Assembly (NCBI RefSeq): GCF_024206495.1
Contig: NZ_JAMBPQ010000024.1
Location: 41,726-105,725 of the forward strand
Length of the DNA: 64,000 nt
Reading direction: 5' to 3'
Source of the DNA: Paraburkholderia sp. CNPSo 3272
GTDB lineage: Bacteria > Pseudomonadota > Gammaproteobacteria > Burkholderiales > Burkholderiaceae
The first letter of the stretch is position 1. Every line of letters begins with the position of its first letter. Below the pieces are notes generated by a model, which saw only the letters and a program-made list of their open reading frames with translations, had not been told where the DNA came from and did not search any database. The position numbers and the translations under genes were made by a program. Shown here one piece after another: positions 35,881 to 44,616 of the stretch.

Positions 35881-36345
35881 TCAGATAAACAGCGAAATGA
35901 TGCCGCCCAGTGTAATGCCCGCCGCGATCCAACGCCCAAACGTATAGGTGTGGTTCGGGTCGGCGGGCGCGTCGGGACGCTCGAGGCCTAGCGCGCCATA
36001 GACGAGCGATTTCACGGGCTGCGCGTTGGCCGGCGTCGATGTCGCGTCGGTTGCGTCGCTCGTGTCGGTGGCATCGCCGGCATCGCTCGTGTCGCTCGCA
36101 TCGGTTGCATCGCTCACGACGGCCGCGTCGTCACGGCTGTCCGCGGTACCGTCGGTCGATGCGGCCGCATAGCCTTGCGGCGAAATCTGCACGGCATCGT
36201 CCTGCGATGTGGACGGCGCGACATTCGTCGATGCGTCGCTCGACTGCGTGCCGTCCTGTTCTGCCTGGTCTGAAGCCGCGCCCGCACGGAGTGAGTTCGT
36301 GTTGGCGCTGCTGTTGGCGAACTGTGTCGCCGCCCCGATTTGCAT
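35881..36345 (-). CDS. Low-complexity Asp/Ala/Thr-rich protein with C-terminal membrane segment
   Basis: A 154-residue acidic protein. The middle is a repeat of Asp-Ala/Ser-Thr units (DASDTSDAGDATDTSDAT), coded by DNA repeats of TCGCTCGTGTCGGTGGCATCG type, so length may vary between strains. The C-terminus has one hydrophobic helix (WIAAGITLGGIISLFI) that could anchor it. I do not recognise the family. It is divergent from the next gene. Confidence 0.6.
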   Translation of the reverse strand: MQIGAATQFANSSANTNSLRAGAASDQAEQDGTQSSDASTNVAPSTSQDDAVQISPQGYAAASTDGTADSRDDAAVVSDATDASDTSDAGDATDTSDATDATSTPANAQPVKSLVYGALGLERPDAPADPNHTYTFGRWIAAGITLGGIISLFI

Positions 36346-36392
36346 GGTCGACTCCTTTCGACTTTCTTATGCCTGCAATATTCGCAGGTCCG

Positions 36393-36920
36393 ATGCAGAA
36401 ACGACTCACGAATAACGCAGAAAAATTCGCGATATTCCGCGGCCAATTCTTTTGCCCAGCCTGCGACAATATCGATGTCCGCAACGTCGTTTGCGTGTTG
36501 CCGCGCGACGAATACGTGATCCTCCCCACCCGTAAGAAGAAGTACGCCTCGACGTCGCATGTGGATGAAGTCTCTGCGCCTCACAAATCCGGTCACGTTT
36601 TCGAAGAGGCGAGCTTGAAGCGCCCGTCACGCCGCGAGATTTTCGAGGCGCTTTATCGCACGCACTATTTGCAAGTCCACACGCGCCTGCCCGATGCGCT
36701 CGAGCGCGATCAAAACGACGATTATTCGCACAGCGGCGCGCAGATCGCCTGGGAGATCTGGCAGGCCGCCCACTCACACGCCATCGAGCTGGCGGCGCAG
36801 CAATGCGAGCTTCGACAGAATCAGCACGCTCATCAGGACCACAAAGCAATCTGCCGGATTTGTGCGTGCGATATTCGCGCTCTGAAGGCGGATGCAGAGC
36901 GCGATGAGGATGTTACGTAG
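36393..36920 (+). CDS. Hypothetical protein with Cys pairs
   Basis: A 175-residue candidate. Two cysteine sets could bind a metal: FFCPACDNID near the N-terminus and CRICACD near the C-terminus. The centre has LKRPSRREIFEALYRTHYLQVH and IAWEIWQAAHSHAIELAAQQ, typical helix-rich sequence. No strong ribosome-binding site is seen, and an ATG 24 bases earlier is in frame, so the start is uncertain. The reverse-strand frame over the same bases is less protein-like. Confidence 0.5.
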   Translation: MQKRLTNNAEKFAIFRGQFFCPACDNIDVRNVVCVLPRDEYVILPTRKKKYASTSHVDEVSAPHKSGHVFEEASLKRPSRREIFEALYRTHYLQVHTRLPDALERDQNDDYSHSGAQIAWEIWQAAHSHAIELAAQQCELRQNQHAHQDHKAICRICACDIRALKADAERDEDVT

Positions 36921-36937
36921 GAACGTGCCGCTTTAAC

Positions 36938-37636
36938 CTAGACGGGAACCGAAGCGACGAGGCGCAGGCGGTTCGCGGAACGCTTTGGATCGAGAGCGCG
37001 CGTGACTTCGGCGAGCGTGGCGCGCATGGTGCCCGAGAGTTCGCCCAGCGCTGCTGCGGCGCGGCCTCGCGTGGCGGAGGTCGCCGCCGGGGTATTGGTT
37101 TGCGTCGTGCGGCTCGCGCGTGCGGCGCGCGTCATGCCGGCGCGCGCGGGCGGCATGCAAATGCAGCAGGCGGCGGGTTTGTGTGCGTCGCGCACGTGGC
37201 GCACGAAACGGCCGGAGCAAACAGTGCAGCTCGACAGCGTAAGCAGGCCGCCTTCGAAGAAGCGCAGCAGGGTCCACGCCCGGGTGAAGCTCAGCACGCG
37301 TTCGGTTTCGGCGCTCTCGCAGTGCTCGAGATAAAGGCGGTATGCACGCGTGAGGGCATCGAGCCGGCTGCATTTTGCTCTATCCGTAAGGAACAGATAG
37401 ATGTTGTAGAAGAGCGACGCATGAATGTTCGGCAGCCACGTGAAATACCAGTCTGCCGAAAACGGCAGCATGCCCTTGGGCGGCGAAGCGTTCTTGAGTT
37501 CCCGATAAAGCCTGATCAAACGATTGCGCGAAAGCGTCAGTTCTTTTTCGAGCACAGGCATGCGTGCGCCCAGCTGAATCAACTCGATTGCGCGCAGCAC
37601 TTCACGCGCTTCTTCGGTCACACTGCCTTTGTACAT
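36938..37636 (-). CDS. flhC: Flagellar master regulator subunit FlhC, lone copy
   Basis: A 232-residue FlhC. The N-terminal part (AIELIQLGARMPVLEKELTLSRNRLIRLYRELK) and KGMLPFSADWYFTWLPNIHASLF match FlhC strongly; the zinc cysteines are in SCTVCSGRF and ACCIC. FlhC acts with FlhD as a heterohexameric activator of flagellar class II genes. No flhD is near. The C-terminal ~45 residues, rich in Ala, Arg and Thr, are longer than usual (about 185-190 residues). The ATG giving MYKGSVTEEAREV is chosen by homology; a GTG 36 bases upstream is possible. Confidence 0.88.
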   Translation of the reverse strand: MYKGSVTEEAREVLRAIELIQLGARMPVLEKELTLSRNRLIRLYRELKNASPPKGMLPFSADWYFTWLPNIHASLFYNIYLFLTDRAKCSRLDALTRAYRLYLEHCESAETERVLSFTRAWTLLRFFEGGLLTLSSCTVCSGRFVRHVRDAHKPAACCICMPPARAGMTRAARASRTTQTNTPAATSATRGRAAAALGELSGTMRATLAEVTRALDPKRSANRLRLVASVPV

Positions 37637-38063
37637 GACGTGGTACTCCGAGGGGCAGCGGATGACCGCCACGGTGGTACAGGCGAATGCCTGAATTCAC
37701 GGGCGATTATAAAAGCGCGACAAAGAGCGTCAAGAATAATATTTGGAAAGAACTTGAAGGATCTATAAAGAAAATGCCTCGCGCAGCCGATATTCAGGCA
37801 TGGCTTGAAACGGCAAATAAGCGCGTATTATCACGAGAATTACCTGTCTGATGTAAATGGAAAGGTGCAGTAAGAATATAAGTAGAAACCGACGAAGATA
37901 TCGGTGCGCAATGCCCCGTGATTCGGAAAAAATTATTACGGTGTTTTGCGCTTTTACCTTTTCAGGCGCATCTGCCGGTAAACTGCGCCCTTTCCGAACG
38001 CATGCGACGCGACGTTGCAGCGGCCCGCGCGAACTGCGGGTTCCCTACATAAGCCGCCCACCG
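37637..38063. other. AT-rich intergenic region
   Basis: About 425 bases without a gene, markedly AT-rich from about 37700 to 37960 compared with its surroundings. It holds the flhC promoter. The rest shows no gene; such patches are typical H-NS or MvaT-like silencing targets, which is inference. Confidence 0.5.
37706..37733 (-). promoter_or_regulatory. Sigma-70-like promoter for flhC
   Basis: On the reverse strand TTGACG (37733-37728) and TATAAT (37711-37706) are separated by 16 bases, near consensus. The predicted transcript starts near 37698 and gives a leader of about 60 bases before the chosen flhC ATG. Confidence 0.7.
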
Positions 38064-38996
38064 ATGAATTTGCCTTTCTCCGCCTACACTTCTTCGTTCG
38101 CGCAGGCGCGTAAGCGTTTGCCCGTGGCCGCGACCGGCAACTTCAACCGCAGTGGCGGCGGCGCGCTCGACAACCCGCCGCGCCGCGCGCTGCTCAAGGG
38201 CACGGTGAGCCTGCTCGCGCTGAGCGGTTGCGCGAGCACGTTGTTGAGTGCGTGTGGCGGCGAATACACGGGAGGCGACGGCGCGCAGGATGCGCCCACG
38301 CCGGTGATCGGCTCCGTCGCGAACTTCCGCGATCTGGGCGGGGCTGCGCCTGGCTACTCGACGAGCGACGGCGCGCACGTGCGCCGCGCCTTGATTTACC
38401 GCTCCGACGCGCTCACGCCGAGCGCCGCCGACGCCGCGACGCTCGAGCGCATGGCGCTGTCCAACATCTACGATCTGCGCACGCCTGCTGAGATCGACGC
38501 GGCGCCGGACGTAACGCCTAGCACCGCCAGTTACCTCGCGCTCAATGTGCTGGGCACGCTCGAGCCGCCGTCGTTCGGGGGCATGCTGCCCGGCGAACTC
38601 GTTGCGGCGATGCAAATGCATTGGCGCACGCTCGTGACAGGCCGCACGCAATGCTCGATCTACGGCGCGCTGCTCGAACATATTGCGGATGCACCGGGGC
38701 CGCTGCTGATCACGGGTGGCACAGGCGTGGACGTGGCGGGCTGGGCGTGCGCCCTGTTGCTGCTGATCGCAAACGTGCCGCTCGAAATCATCGTGAAGGA
38801 TTTCATGCTGACCGATGCGTGGCGCTCGACGGGTGTGGATTCGGCCAATCTGACGCCGCCCGTGCAGGCCAGCTATCTGCAGGCCGCGTTCGACGCGGTG
38901 CAGGGCAGCTACGGCGACCTCAACCGGTATCTCACCGCGGGTCTCGGCCTTGCGTCCGACACGGTGAATCGTGTGCGCGGCAGGCTCGTGGTCTGA
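38064..38996 (+). CDS. Exported tyrosine-phosphatase-fold protein without catalytic residues
   Basis: A 310-residue protein of the bacterial tyrosine/serine phosphatase family (Y_phosphatase3). Upstream family motifs are intact: GSVANFRDLGG near residues 83-93, RALIYRSDALT and NIYDLRTPAEI. The loop that should read HCxxGKDRTGW is ITGGTGVDVAGW at 216-227, so the nucleophilic Cys is Gly218, the preceding His is Thr217 and the Arg is Val224. It should bind but not cleave phosphate. The N-terminus has a twin-arginine-like PPRRALLKG and lipobox-like cysteines (C56, C64), so it is probably an exported lipoprotein. Confidence 0.8.
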   Translation: MNLPFSAYTSSFAQARKRLPVAATGNFNRSGGGALDNPPRRALLKGTVSLLALSGCASTLLSACGGEYTGGDGAQDAPTPVIGSVANFRDLGGAAPGYSTSDGAHVRRALIYRSDALTPSAADAATLERMALSNIYDLRTPAEIDAAPDVTPSTASYLALNVLGTLEPPSFGGMLPGELVAAMQMHWRTLVTGRTQCSIYGALLEHIADAPGPLLITGGTGVDVAGWACALLLLIANVPLEIIVKDFMLTDAWRSTGVDSANLTPPVQASYLQAAFDAVQGSYGDLNRYLTAGLGLASDTVNRVRGRLVV

Positions 38997-39036
38997 GCGG
39001 CGCGCAGCGCTGAATCAACAGGTAATTCCAGCGGGC

Positions 39037-40350
39037 TTACACAGCGGCGCGTGCATCGGCCGGCAGCGCGATGCGCACGCGCAGCCCGCCTTCGGGGTGC
39101 TTGGACAGCTCGCAGCGGCCACCCTGATTACGCGTGAGGCGCGTCACGATGGCGAGACCCAGCCCGCAATGGCCTTCGCCGCCGCGCGCTTCGTCAAGGC
39201 GTACGAAGGGTTTGAGCGCTGCGGCCACGCGCTCGGGGGGGATGCCGGGGCCATGATCGCGCACTTCGACGATCCACTGCGCGCCTTCGCGGCGCGTGGC
39301 CATTTCCACGGGCGGCACGCCATGTTCGAGCGCATTATCGACGAGATTCGACACGAGCCGGTCGAGCAGCGTGCGCGGCAGCCTGAACGCCGAGCCTGCG
39401 CGCAGATCGAGCCTGAAGAGCGCATCGTCGTCGTCGCCGGCATCGGAAAAGAACTGCTCGCGCAACAGCGCATCGACTTCCACCTCGGGACCCGATTCGG
39501 GCCGCTGGCGGGCAAATTCCAGGAACTGCTGGACGATATCGTTCAGCGAATCGACTTCGCGGATGAGCTGTTCGCGCTCGCGCTCCGAGCCCATCATGCT
39601 CGCACGCAGCTTCAGACGTGTGAGCGGCGACTTCAGATCGTGAGCGACGCCCGCGAGCATGACGGCCTGATCGTCGTCGGCTTCGTTGAGCTGCTTCATC
39701 ATGCCGTTGAACGAGCCGATCAGATCGCGCAATTCGCGCGGCCCGTGCTGCTTGACGGGCGCGGGACGATGGCCGGTGCCGAACGCTCGCGCGGCCTGGG
39801 CCACGAGGGAAAGCGGCCGCTGCATCTGCCACATGGCGAGCAGCGCGAGAAGCAGCGAGATGGCCAGCATCGAACCGAACAGCGGCAGCAGGTTGCGCGG
39901 CGGCGGCAGATCGACGGGCGCGACGATCCACGTGGGCTGGCCCGCAAAACGCACCCAGAGGGCTTCGCGATGGCGCAGGTCGGCGAGAATCTCGGTGCCG
40001 GGCGGCAAATCGCGCAGGAGCTGCTTGCGCAAGTCGGCAAGCGGCTCGCGCTTGGGCACCTCTAGCCGCACGTCGGCTGGCATGTTCCACGTGGGTACGA
40101 GATGCACGCGCAGGGCCGGCGCGAGGTCCATTTCGTTGGGGGGCGCGCTGGGCGCCGCGCTCGTCGCCGTACCGGGCGCCCCGCTGGTCGCGGCATGCAG
40201 CATGAGCAGCAGACCGCGCTCGAAGCCTTCCACTTCGTGGCGGCGCGGCTGCGGCGCGAACACGATGAACCAGCATGCCTGAATGGCGAACAGCAGGAGC
40301 GCGGACATCAGCGCCATGCGCCCGAACAGCGTATTCAACGGATTGTTCAT
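39037..40350 (-). CDS. Sensor histidine kinase, EnvZ-like
   Basis: A 437-residue kinase with two membrane segments (residues ~12-32 and ~155-175) bracketing a periplasmic part, then HAMP, HisKA (H237 in AGVAHDLKSPLTRLKLR) and a catalytic domain (VSNLVDNALEHG; GHCGLGLAIV). It starts four bases after its response regulator stop, so they form one operon. Confidence 0.9.
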   Translation of the reverse strand: MNNPLNTLFGRMALMSALLLFAIQACWFIVFAPQPRRHEVEGFERGLLLMLHAATSGAPGTATSAAPSAPPNEMDLAPALRVHLVPTWNMPADVRLEVPKREPLADLRKQLLRDLPPGTEILADLRHREALWVRFAGQPTWIVAPVDLPPPRNLLPLFGSMLAISLLLALLAMWQMQRPLSLVAQAARAFGTGHRPAPVKQHGPRELRDLIGSFNGMMKQLNEADDDQAVMLAGVAHDLKSPLTRLKLRASMMGSEREREQLIREVDSLNDIVQQFLEFARQRPESGPEVEVDALLREQFFSDAGDDDDALFRLDLRAGSAFRLPRTLLDRLVSNLVDNALEHGVPPVEMATRREGAQWIVEVRDHGPGIPPERVAAALKPFVRLDEARGGEGHCGLGLAIVTRLTRNQGGRCELSKHPEGGLRVRIALPADARAAV

Positions 40351-40354
40351 GCCA

Positions 40355-41122
40355 TTACGCGTTCGGGCTGCGGCCGCTGTCGTCTGCTGGTAGATAGTCG
40401 ACGTCGCCTTCGATGCCGACCCCGCTCTGCGGCACGAACACGTAGCCCTTGCCGCGCAGGGTCTGCACGTAGCGCGGCTGCGCGGGATTGTCTTCGATCA
40501 CGCGGCGCAGGCGCCAGACCGGTACGTCGAGGCTGCGCTCGTTGAATTCGAGGCCGTCTGCGTGGAGCAGGTCGTGAATCAGCACGCGTGAAAGCACGCG
40601 ATACGGATGTTCCGTGAAAATCTTTAGGAGCACGAACTCACTGCTGCGCAGCGGCACGCGCTTGCCGTCGCGTTCGAGCGTGCGCGCCATGAAGTCGAGC
40701 TCGAAGGCGCCGAAGCGGTAGCGTTCGCGCGCCACGGGTGCGCCTGTGGGGCCGTGGCTGCGCCGGCGCAGCACGGTCTGGATACGCAGCAGCAATTCCT
40801 CGGGATCGAAGGGCTTGGCAACGTAGTCGTCCGCACCCAGCGTGAGACCCGCAATGCGGTCGGCCACCGCGCCGCGTGCGGAGGCGAAGATCACCGGAAT
40901 GTCGTCACCTTGCGCGCGCAACGCGGCGAGGGCGCGCAAGCCGTCGGTGCGCGGCATCATGACGTCGAGCACGACGACCGATGGCCGCTCGCGTTGCAGC
41001 CGGGCGCCGAGGTGTGTGCCGTCGTGGAGGACCGAGGCCTCGAACCCGTTGGCCCGAAGAAAGCTGGAGAGGAGATCGCGCACGACCGGATCGTCGTCGA
41101 CGATGAGAACGTGTGGACTCAT
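40355..41122 (-). CDS. Response regulator, OmpR family
   Basis: A 255-residue regulator: receiver domain (DDD at 9-11, acceptor D53 in VVVLDVMMP, KPF switch) and a winged-helix domain (LRSSEFVLLKIFTEHPYRVLSR, then RGKGYVFVP). It is the first gene of the operon with the EnvZ-like kinase and a paralogue of the orphan regulator at 43247-44065. Confidence 0.92.
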   Translation of the reverse strand: MSPHVLIVDDDPVVRDLLSSFLRANGFEASVLHDGTHLGARLQRERPSVVVLDVMMPRTDGLRALAALRAQGDDIPVIFASARGAVADRIAGLTLGADDYVAKPFDPEELLLRIQTVLRRRSHGPTGAPVARERYRFGAFELDFMARTLERDGKRVPLRSSEFVLLKIFTEHPYRVLSRVLIHDLLHADGLEFNERSLDVPVWRLRRVIEDNPAQPRYVQTLRGKGYVFVPQSGVGIEGDVDYLPADDSGRSPNA

Positions 41123-41200
41123 CGGCGTATTTTATTTGATATCGACAACCGGCAGAACAGCGCGCGACCGCAGATTTCTTGCCGTAGCTTACATGGCCTC

Positions 41201-42133
41201 TTACTTCACGGCGACGGTGCCTTGCTCGACGGATGCCTGCGTAGCGTGCGCGGATTCCGTCGACGCGACGGATGCGCAGTTGAGTGCGCTCAAGCCCTGC
41301 TGTGCGTTCGTCTGGTCCGTCACCGGCTTCGCGGCTGCTTCGTTGGCCGCGGGGCTCGCGGGCTGCGCGGCCGGTGTATCGATGGAGGCCATGCCTGCCG
41401 CCTTGGCGAACGCCGAGTTGGCGCCAGCCATCTTCGCGGTCATCGCCGAGACGTCGCCCGTCGGTGCAGCATCCCTTTGGGGCAGGCGATGGGCGTGTGC
41501 TTGTGTCTGCGCGAGCCGCGTCTGGCGCGCGTCGGCGGCCACGCCGCTCGGCATCTTCTGCAAGTGCAGCGACGCATCGGCTTCGCTAGTCGCAACCTTC
41601 GCGCCCGCTTTACTCACACTTTTCGCGCTGTCCGCAGAAGATGCGGCCGCTGCGCTATCGTCCTTCGGCGCAGGTGGGATGCCGTGCATTTCGAGCACGG
41701 CGTCCTGTGCCGACGGGGCCAGGTGCTGGTCGACGACGCCTTCCTTCACGCGCCGCACGGCAGCCTGCTTGCCATGCTTGAGATCGCCTTCGAGTTCGGC
41801 GATGCGGCGGTCGTACCAGTCCGTCACGCACGCCTTGTCCTTGCAGTTGTGCTGGCGCCATTGCCACTGGCTCACGCGGTCGGCTTCGAGCGCCGTCGTG
41901 TCGGTGCTCGCGTCGAAGGCGCTGCGATAGAGCGCGGCCAGTTTGTCGTCGAGCGCGGAGAGCGTCGGATCGTTGCACACGATCCGCTCGGAAGCGGACG
42001 CGTTATGCGGGCAGTGAAAGCTTGCAGCATGCGCGAACGGCGAGCCAGCGAGCGACGCGAATAGCGCGATCGCAGCAGCGTTCAGGCCGCGCTTGAAGAA
42101 GGGGGCGCGACGGATTTTCGGTTCTCGGTTCAT
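41201..42133 (-). CDS. LprI-like (DUF1311) exported protein
   Basis: A 310-residue exported protein. A signal peptide (NAAAIALFASLAGSPFAHA) is followed by the LprI/DUF1311 domain: FHCPHNASASERIVCND and QWQWRQHNCKDKACVTDWYDRRIAELE, four cysteines expected to form two disulfides. LprI of mycobacteria inhibits lysozyme, but many homologues have no known role. A long Ala/Ser/Thr-rich C-terminal half is probably disordered. A TTG nine bases upstream is an alternative start. Confidence 0.75.
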   Translation of the reverse strand: MNREPKIRRAPFFKRGLNAAAIALFASLAGSPFAHAASFHCPHNASASERIVCNDPTLSALDDKLAALYRSAFDASTDTTALEADRVSQWQWRQHNCKDKACVTDWYDRRIAELEGDLKHGKQAAVRRVKEGVVDQHLAPSAQDAVLEMHGIPPAPKDDSAAAASSADSAKSVSKAGAKVATSEADASLHLQKMPSGVAADARQTRLAQTQAHAHRLPQRDAAPTGDVSAMTAKMAGANSAFAKAAGMASIDTPAAQPASPAANEAAAKPVTDQTNAQQGLSALNCASVASTESAHATQASVEQGTVAVK

Positions 42134-42610
42134 GGCAGCCAAGATGATGTTGAAATAGAAGAAAAAACAGGAACAGCGCGTGGCTCGTCCGGCGTCGCAA
42201 ACGCGCGAGGCGCCGCAGTGAGAACCGCAGTGAGAACGATAGCGCGGCAGTGAATCCGCAATGTCTCACTCAGCGGGGAGAATGCAGGAGCACTTACGAA
42301 ACATTACACGCGCACCGCGCGCGGTAATGAGCGAAGGTCGAAAAGCGCTTGTCGTGCGCGCCTCTGCGTCGAAAAGGCGCGCGCGAGCGTCGTTCAACCC
42401 CTTACCGAACGGTAGGTCTTTGAAGAAGTGGAAAGTGGCATTCAACATTGACCGATGTCCCGGCCATCGCGCGTACTGCTTTGCACCGATCATGCGTGGC
42501 GAGTCCTGCCGGGAACGTGTCATGTTCCGCGCAGCCCATCAACGCATCGGGTATCCGCTCCCATGCCACATGAAATCGTGTCATCCGTCAGCCGTGCGAG
42601 GACGCGCCCG
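42134..42610. other. Long intergenic region
   Basis: Some 475 bases between divergent genes; short frames cross it but none is protein-like. A TACCG-AA-CGGTA near-palindrome around 42411 could be a regulator site. Confidence 0.4.
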
Positions 42611-43162
42611 GTGAAATTCGGCGCCGCGTGCGCCGTGACGCTCGCGCTCAACGGCTGCGCATGGACGCTCATCACCGCGGCCGATGCGACCGGCTCCGTG
42701 ATTCAGGCGGGTTATGCGGTCGCGTCGAATTACTCTTCGCCAAAATTCGTGTCGGGGCGGCCGGTCAATCTCAGTTCGATCTGCATCGAGAACAATCCCA
42801 TGGTCACGTCGGGAGACTTCGTGCCATCACTGCAGCTCGTGCTAGCGCAGCGCGGCGTGACTTCAGATGTTTACGGCGCAGGAACGGAGCCAGTGAGTTG
42901 TGAAGGACGGCTCGTGTATAACGCATCGATCGAATTCGGCAAGCCGACGTTCAGCGACGAAAGCCGGGCCTATCTTTCGACGATCAATCTGACGATTTTC
43001 ATGCACAACCATATTGCCGTTACGGGGCGTTACGAAGTGCACGGCCTTGGCACCGACCGCTATTCGAGCGCGGCGGTGAAGCTCAAGGGGCTGTTGGACA
43101 GCATGGTGGTCGATCAGACTCAATTGGGCAATTCATTCCAGTCCGCTTCGAGCGACCAGTAA
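42611..43162 (+). CDS. Putative secreted lipoprotein
   Basis: A 183-residue protein from a GTG start that has GAGGA 8 bases upstream. The start KFGAACAVTLALNGC is a short lipoprotein signal with the lipobox LNGC. The mature part has FVPSLQLVLAQRGVTSDVYGAGTEPVSCEGRLVYNAS and a hydrophobic-strand pattern that looks like a small beta-sandwich; two further cysteines may form a disulfide. An ATG 48 bases upstream is the alternative start. I do not recognise the family. An 8-bp hairpin (TCCCGCGC, GAG loop) lies just downstream at 43170-43188. Confidence 0.65.
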   Translation: MKFGAACAVTLALNGCAWTLITAADATGSVIQAGYAVASNYSSPKFVSGRPVNLSSICIENNPMVTSGDFVPSLQLVLAQRGVTSDVYGAGTEPVSCEGRLVYNASIEFGKPTFSDESRAYLSTINLTIFMHNHIAVTGRYEVHGLGTDRYSSAAVKLKGLLDSMVVDQTQLGNSFQSASSDQ

Positions 43163-43246
43163 AACGGTCTCCCGCGCGAGGCGCGGGAAAGGATCGGTAA
43201 GGCTGCGGGCCTGTACCGGCTCGTTCTCGTCCCTTACGATTTACGC

Positions 43247-44065
43247 ATGGCAAATAATATCTTTCTCGTCGACGACGATCCGGTCGTGCGCGACGTCACG
43301 GCCGAATACCTGCAGATGCGCGGCCTTACTGTCACGACGCTGCCTTCCGTGCGTGCGATGCAGGAGCGGCTGCGCTCAGAGCGCCCGCAGGTTGTCGTGC
43401 TCGATATCATGATGCCGGAAGTGGACGGCATCAGCGCGCTGCGCGCCTTGCGCGAAAGCGGCGACGACTTGCCGGTCATCATGCTCACCGCGCGCAACGA
43501 AGTGATCGACCGCGTGCTGGGCCTCGAATTCGGCGCCGACGACTATGTGGGCAAACCGTTCGATCCGGGCGAGCTGGTGGCGCGCATTCGTTCAGTCATG
43601 CGCCGGCGCAGCATATCGAACCTCACGGGTGCGCCGGAGAGCCGGGAATCGTTTCGCTTTGGCCCGTTTGAACTCGATTTTCGTTCGCGGGAGCTGTATC
43701 GCGACGAAGTTCGCATGCCGCTGCGTTCGAGCGAATTCGCGTTTCTCAAGCTGTTCGTCAATCACTCGATGACGATTCTTTCGCGCGAACGCATTATTGA
43801 AATCGTGTATGGGGAGGCTGGGCGGTATCGGAACCGTAGTCTCGATGTCGCGATCTGGCGTCTGCGGCGGCTTATTGAAACCGATCCTTCTGAGCCGCGG
43901 TATCTTCAGACGGTTTGGGGGCACGGGTATGTGTTTGTGCCCGATGGCGAGGTGGGGTTTGCCGAGCGGTTTGGTGAGCATGCCGCTCGGGAGCCGGCCG
44001 GTGAAGCCGGCAGTGAGTATGGGGATGAGTTTGAAGGTGAAACGGCCGAAGATGAGGATGACTGA
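43247..44065 (+). CDS. Orphan response regulator, OmpR family
   Basis: A 272-residue regulator with DDD at 9-11, acceptor D53 in VVVLDIMMP, KPF switch and a winged-helix domain ending in VWGHGYVFVPDGEV. No kinase gene is adjacent, so it is an orphan here. The last ~35 residues are an unusual acidic tail (EFEGETAEDEDD at the end). From about 43790 codons shift to G/T-ending forms unlike the first half, a sign of different origin or degraded selection for the 3' end. Confidence 0.9.
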   Translation: MANNIFLVDDDPVVRDVTAEYLQMRGLTVTTLPSVRAMQERLRSERPQVVVLDIMMPEVDGISALRALRESGDDLPVIMLTARNEVIDRVLGLEFGADDYVGKPFDPGELVARIRSVMRRRSISNLTGAPESRESFRFGPFELDFRSRELYRDEVRMPLRSSEFAFLKLFVNHSMTILSRERIIEIVYGEAGRYRNRSLDVAIWRLRRLIETDPSEPRYLQTVWGHGYVFVPDGEVGFAERFGEHAAREPAGEAGSEYGDEFEGETAEDEDD

Positions 44066-44146
44066 TTTTTCGGGCTCTGTTTTAAACCATTGGCATTTCC
44101 TTGTTTTCGCGTCGGTCTGCCTGGGTTGCCCCTGTGCAGGGCGGCA

Positions 44147-44180
44147 CCTACTTTTCTTTGCAGCGGCAAAGAAAAGTAGG
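44147..44180. repeat. Perfect hairpin repeat in the left arm
   Basis: CCTACTTTTCTTTGC pairs perfectly with GCAAAGAAAAGTAGG around a four-base loop. It follows the orphan response regulator by 80 bases and could stop or stabilise its transcript. It is one arm unit of the surrounding inverted repeat. Confidence 0.75.
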
Positions 44181-44546
44181 CAAAAGAAAGCCGCTCAAAC
44201 CGCCAGCGCCTGCCACGGTTCACATCTCGCCGTATGGTGAATGGCTCCGGAGCGTCTGTCGCCACTCGCCCACAACCGGAGTGACAAGGCGCTCATCCTT
44301 CCGGCGGCGCTCCGCGCGCCGAAGGGCATAACCTGAAACAATCGGTGCGCATGCATTCGCCGAGGCTGACCGGCCCCTTGGTTTCCCCTGCAGACCCAGC
44401 CGCAGCGCGCGTAGCGAGCAGCGGGATGAATGAGCGCCTTGTCACTACCTTTGAAGGTGCGAGATGACAGACGCTCCGGAGCCATTCACCGTTAGCGGCG
44501 CGATGTGAACCGTGGCAGGCGCTAGCGGTTTGAGCGGCTTTCTTTG

Positions 44547-44578
44547 CCTCCTTTCTTTGCCGCGGCAAAGAAAGGAGG
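44547..44578. repeat. Perfect 32-bp palindrome in the right arm
   Basis: A continuous palindrome built on CCTCCTTTCTTTGCCGCGG, the counterpart of the hairpin at 44147-44180. It is 3' of the leftward flgH gene and could act as a terminator-like hairpin. Confidence 0.75.
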
Positions 44579-44616
44579 TGCCGCCCCGCACAGGGGCAAC
44601 GCTAGCAGACCACCGC

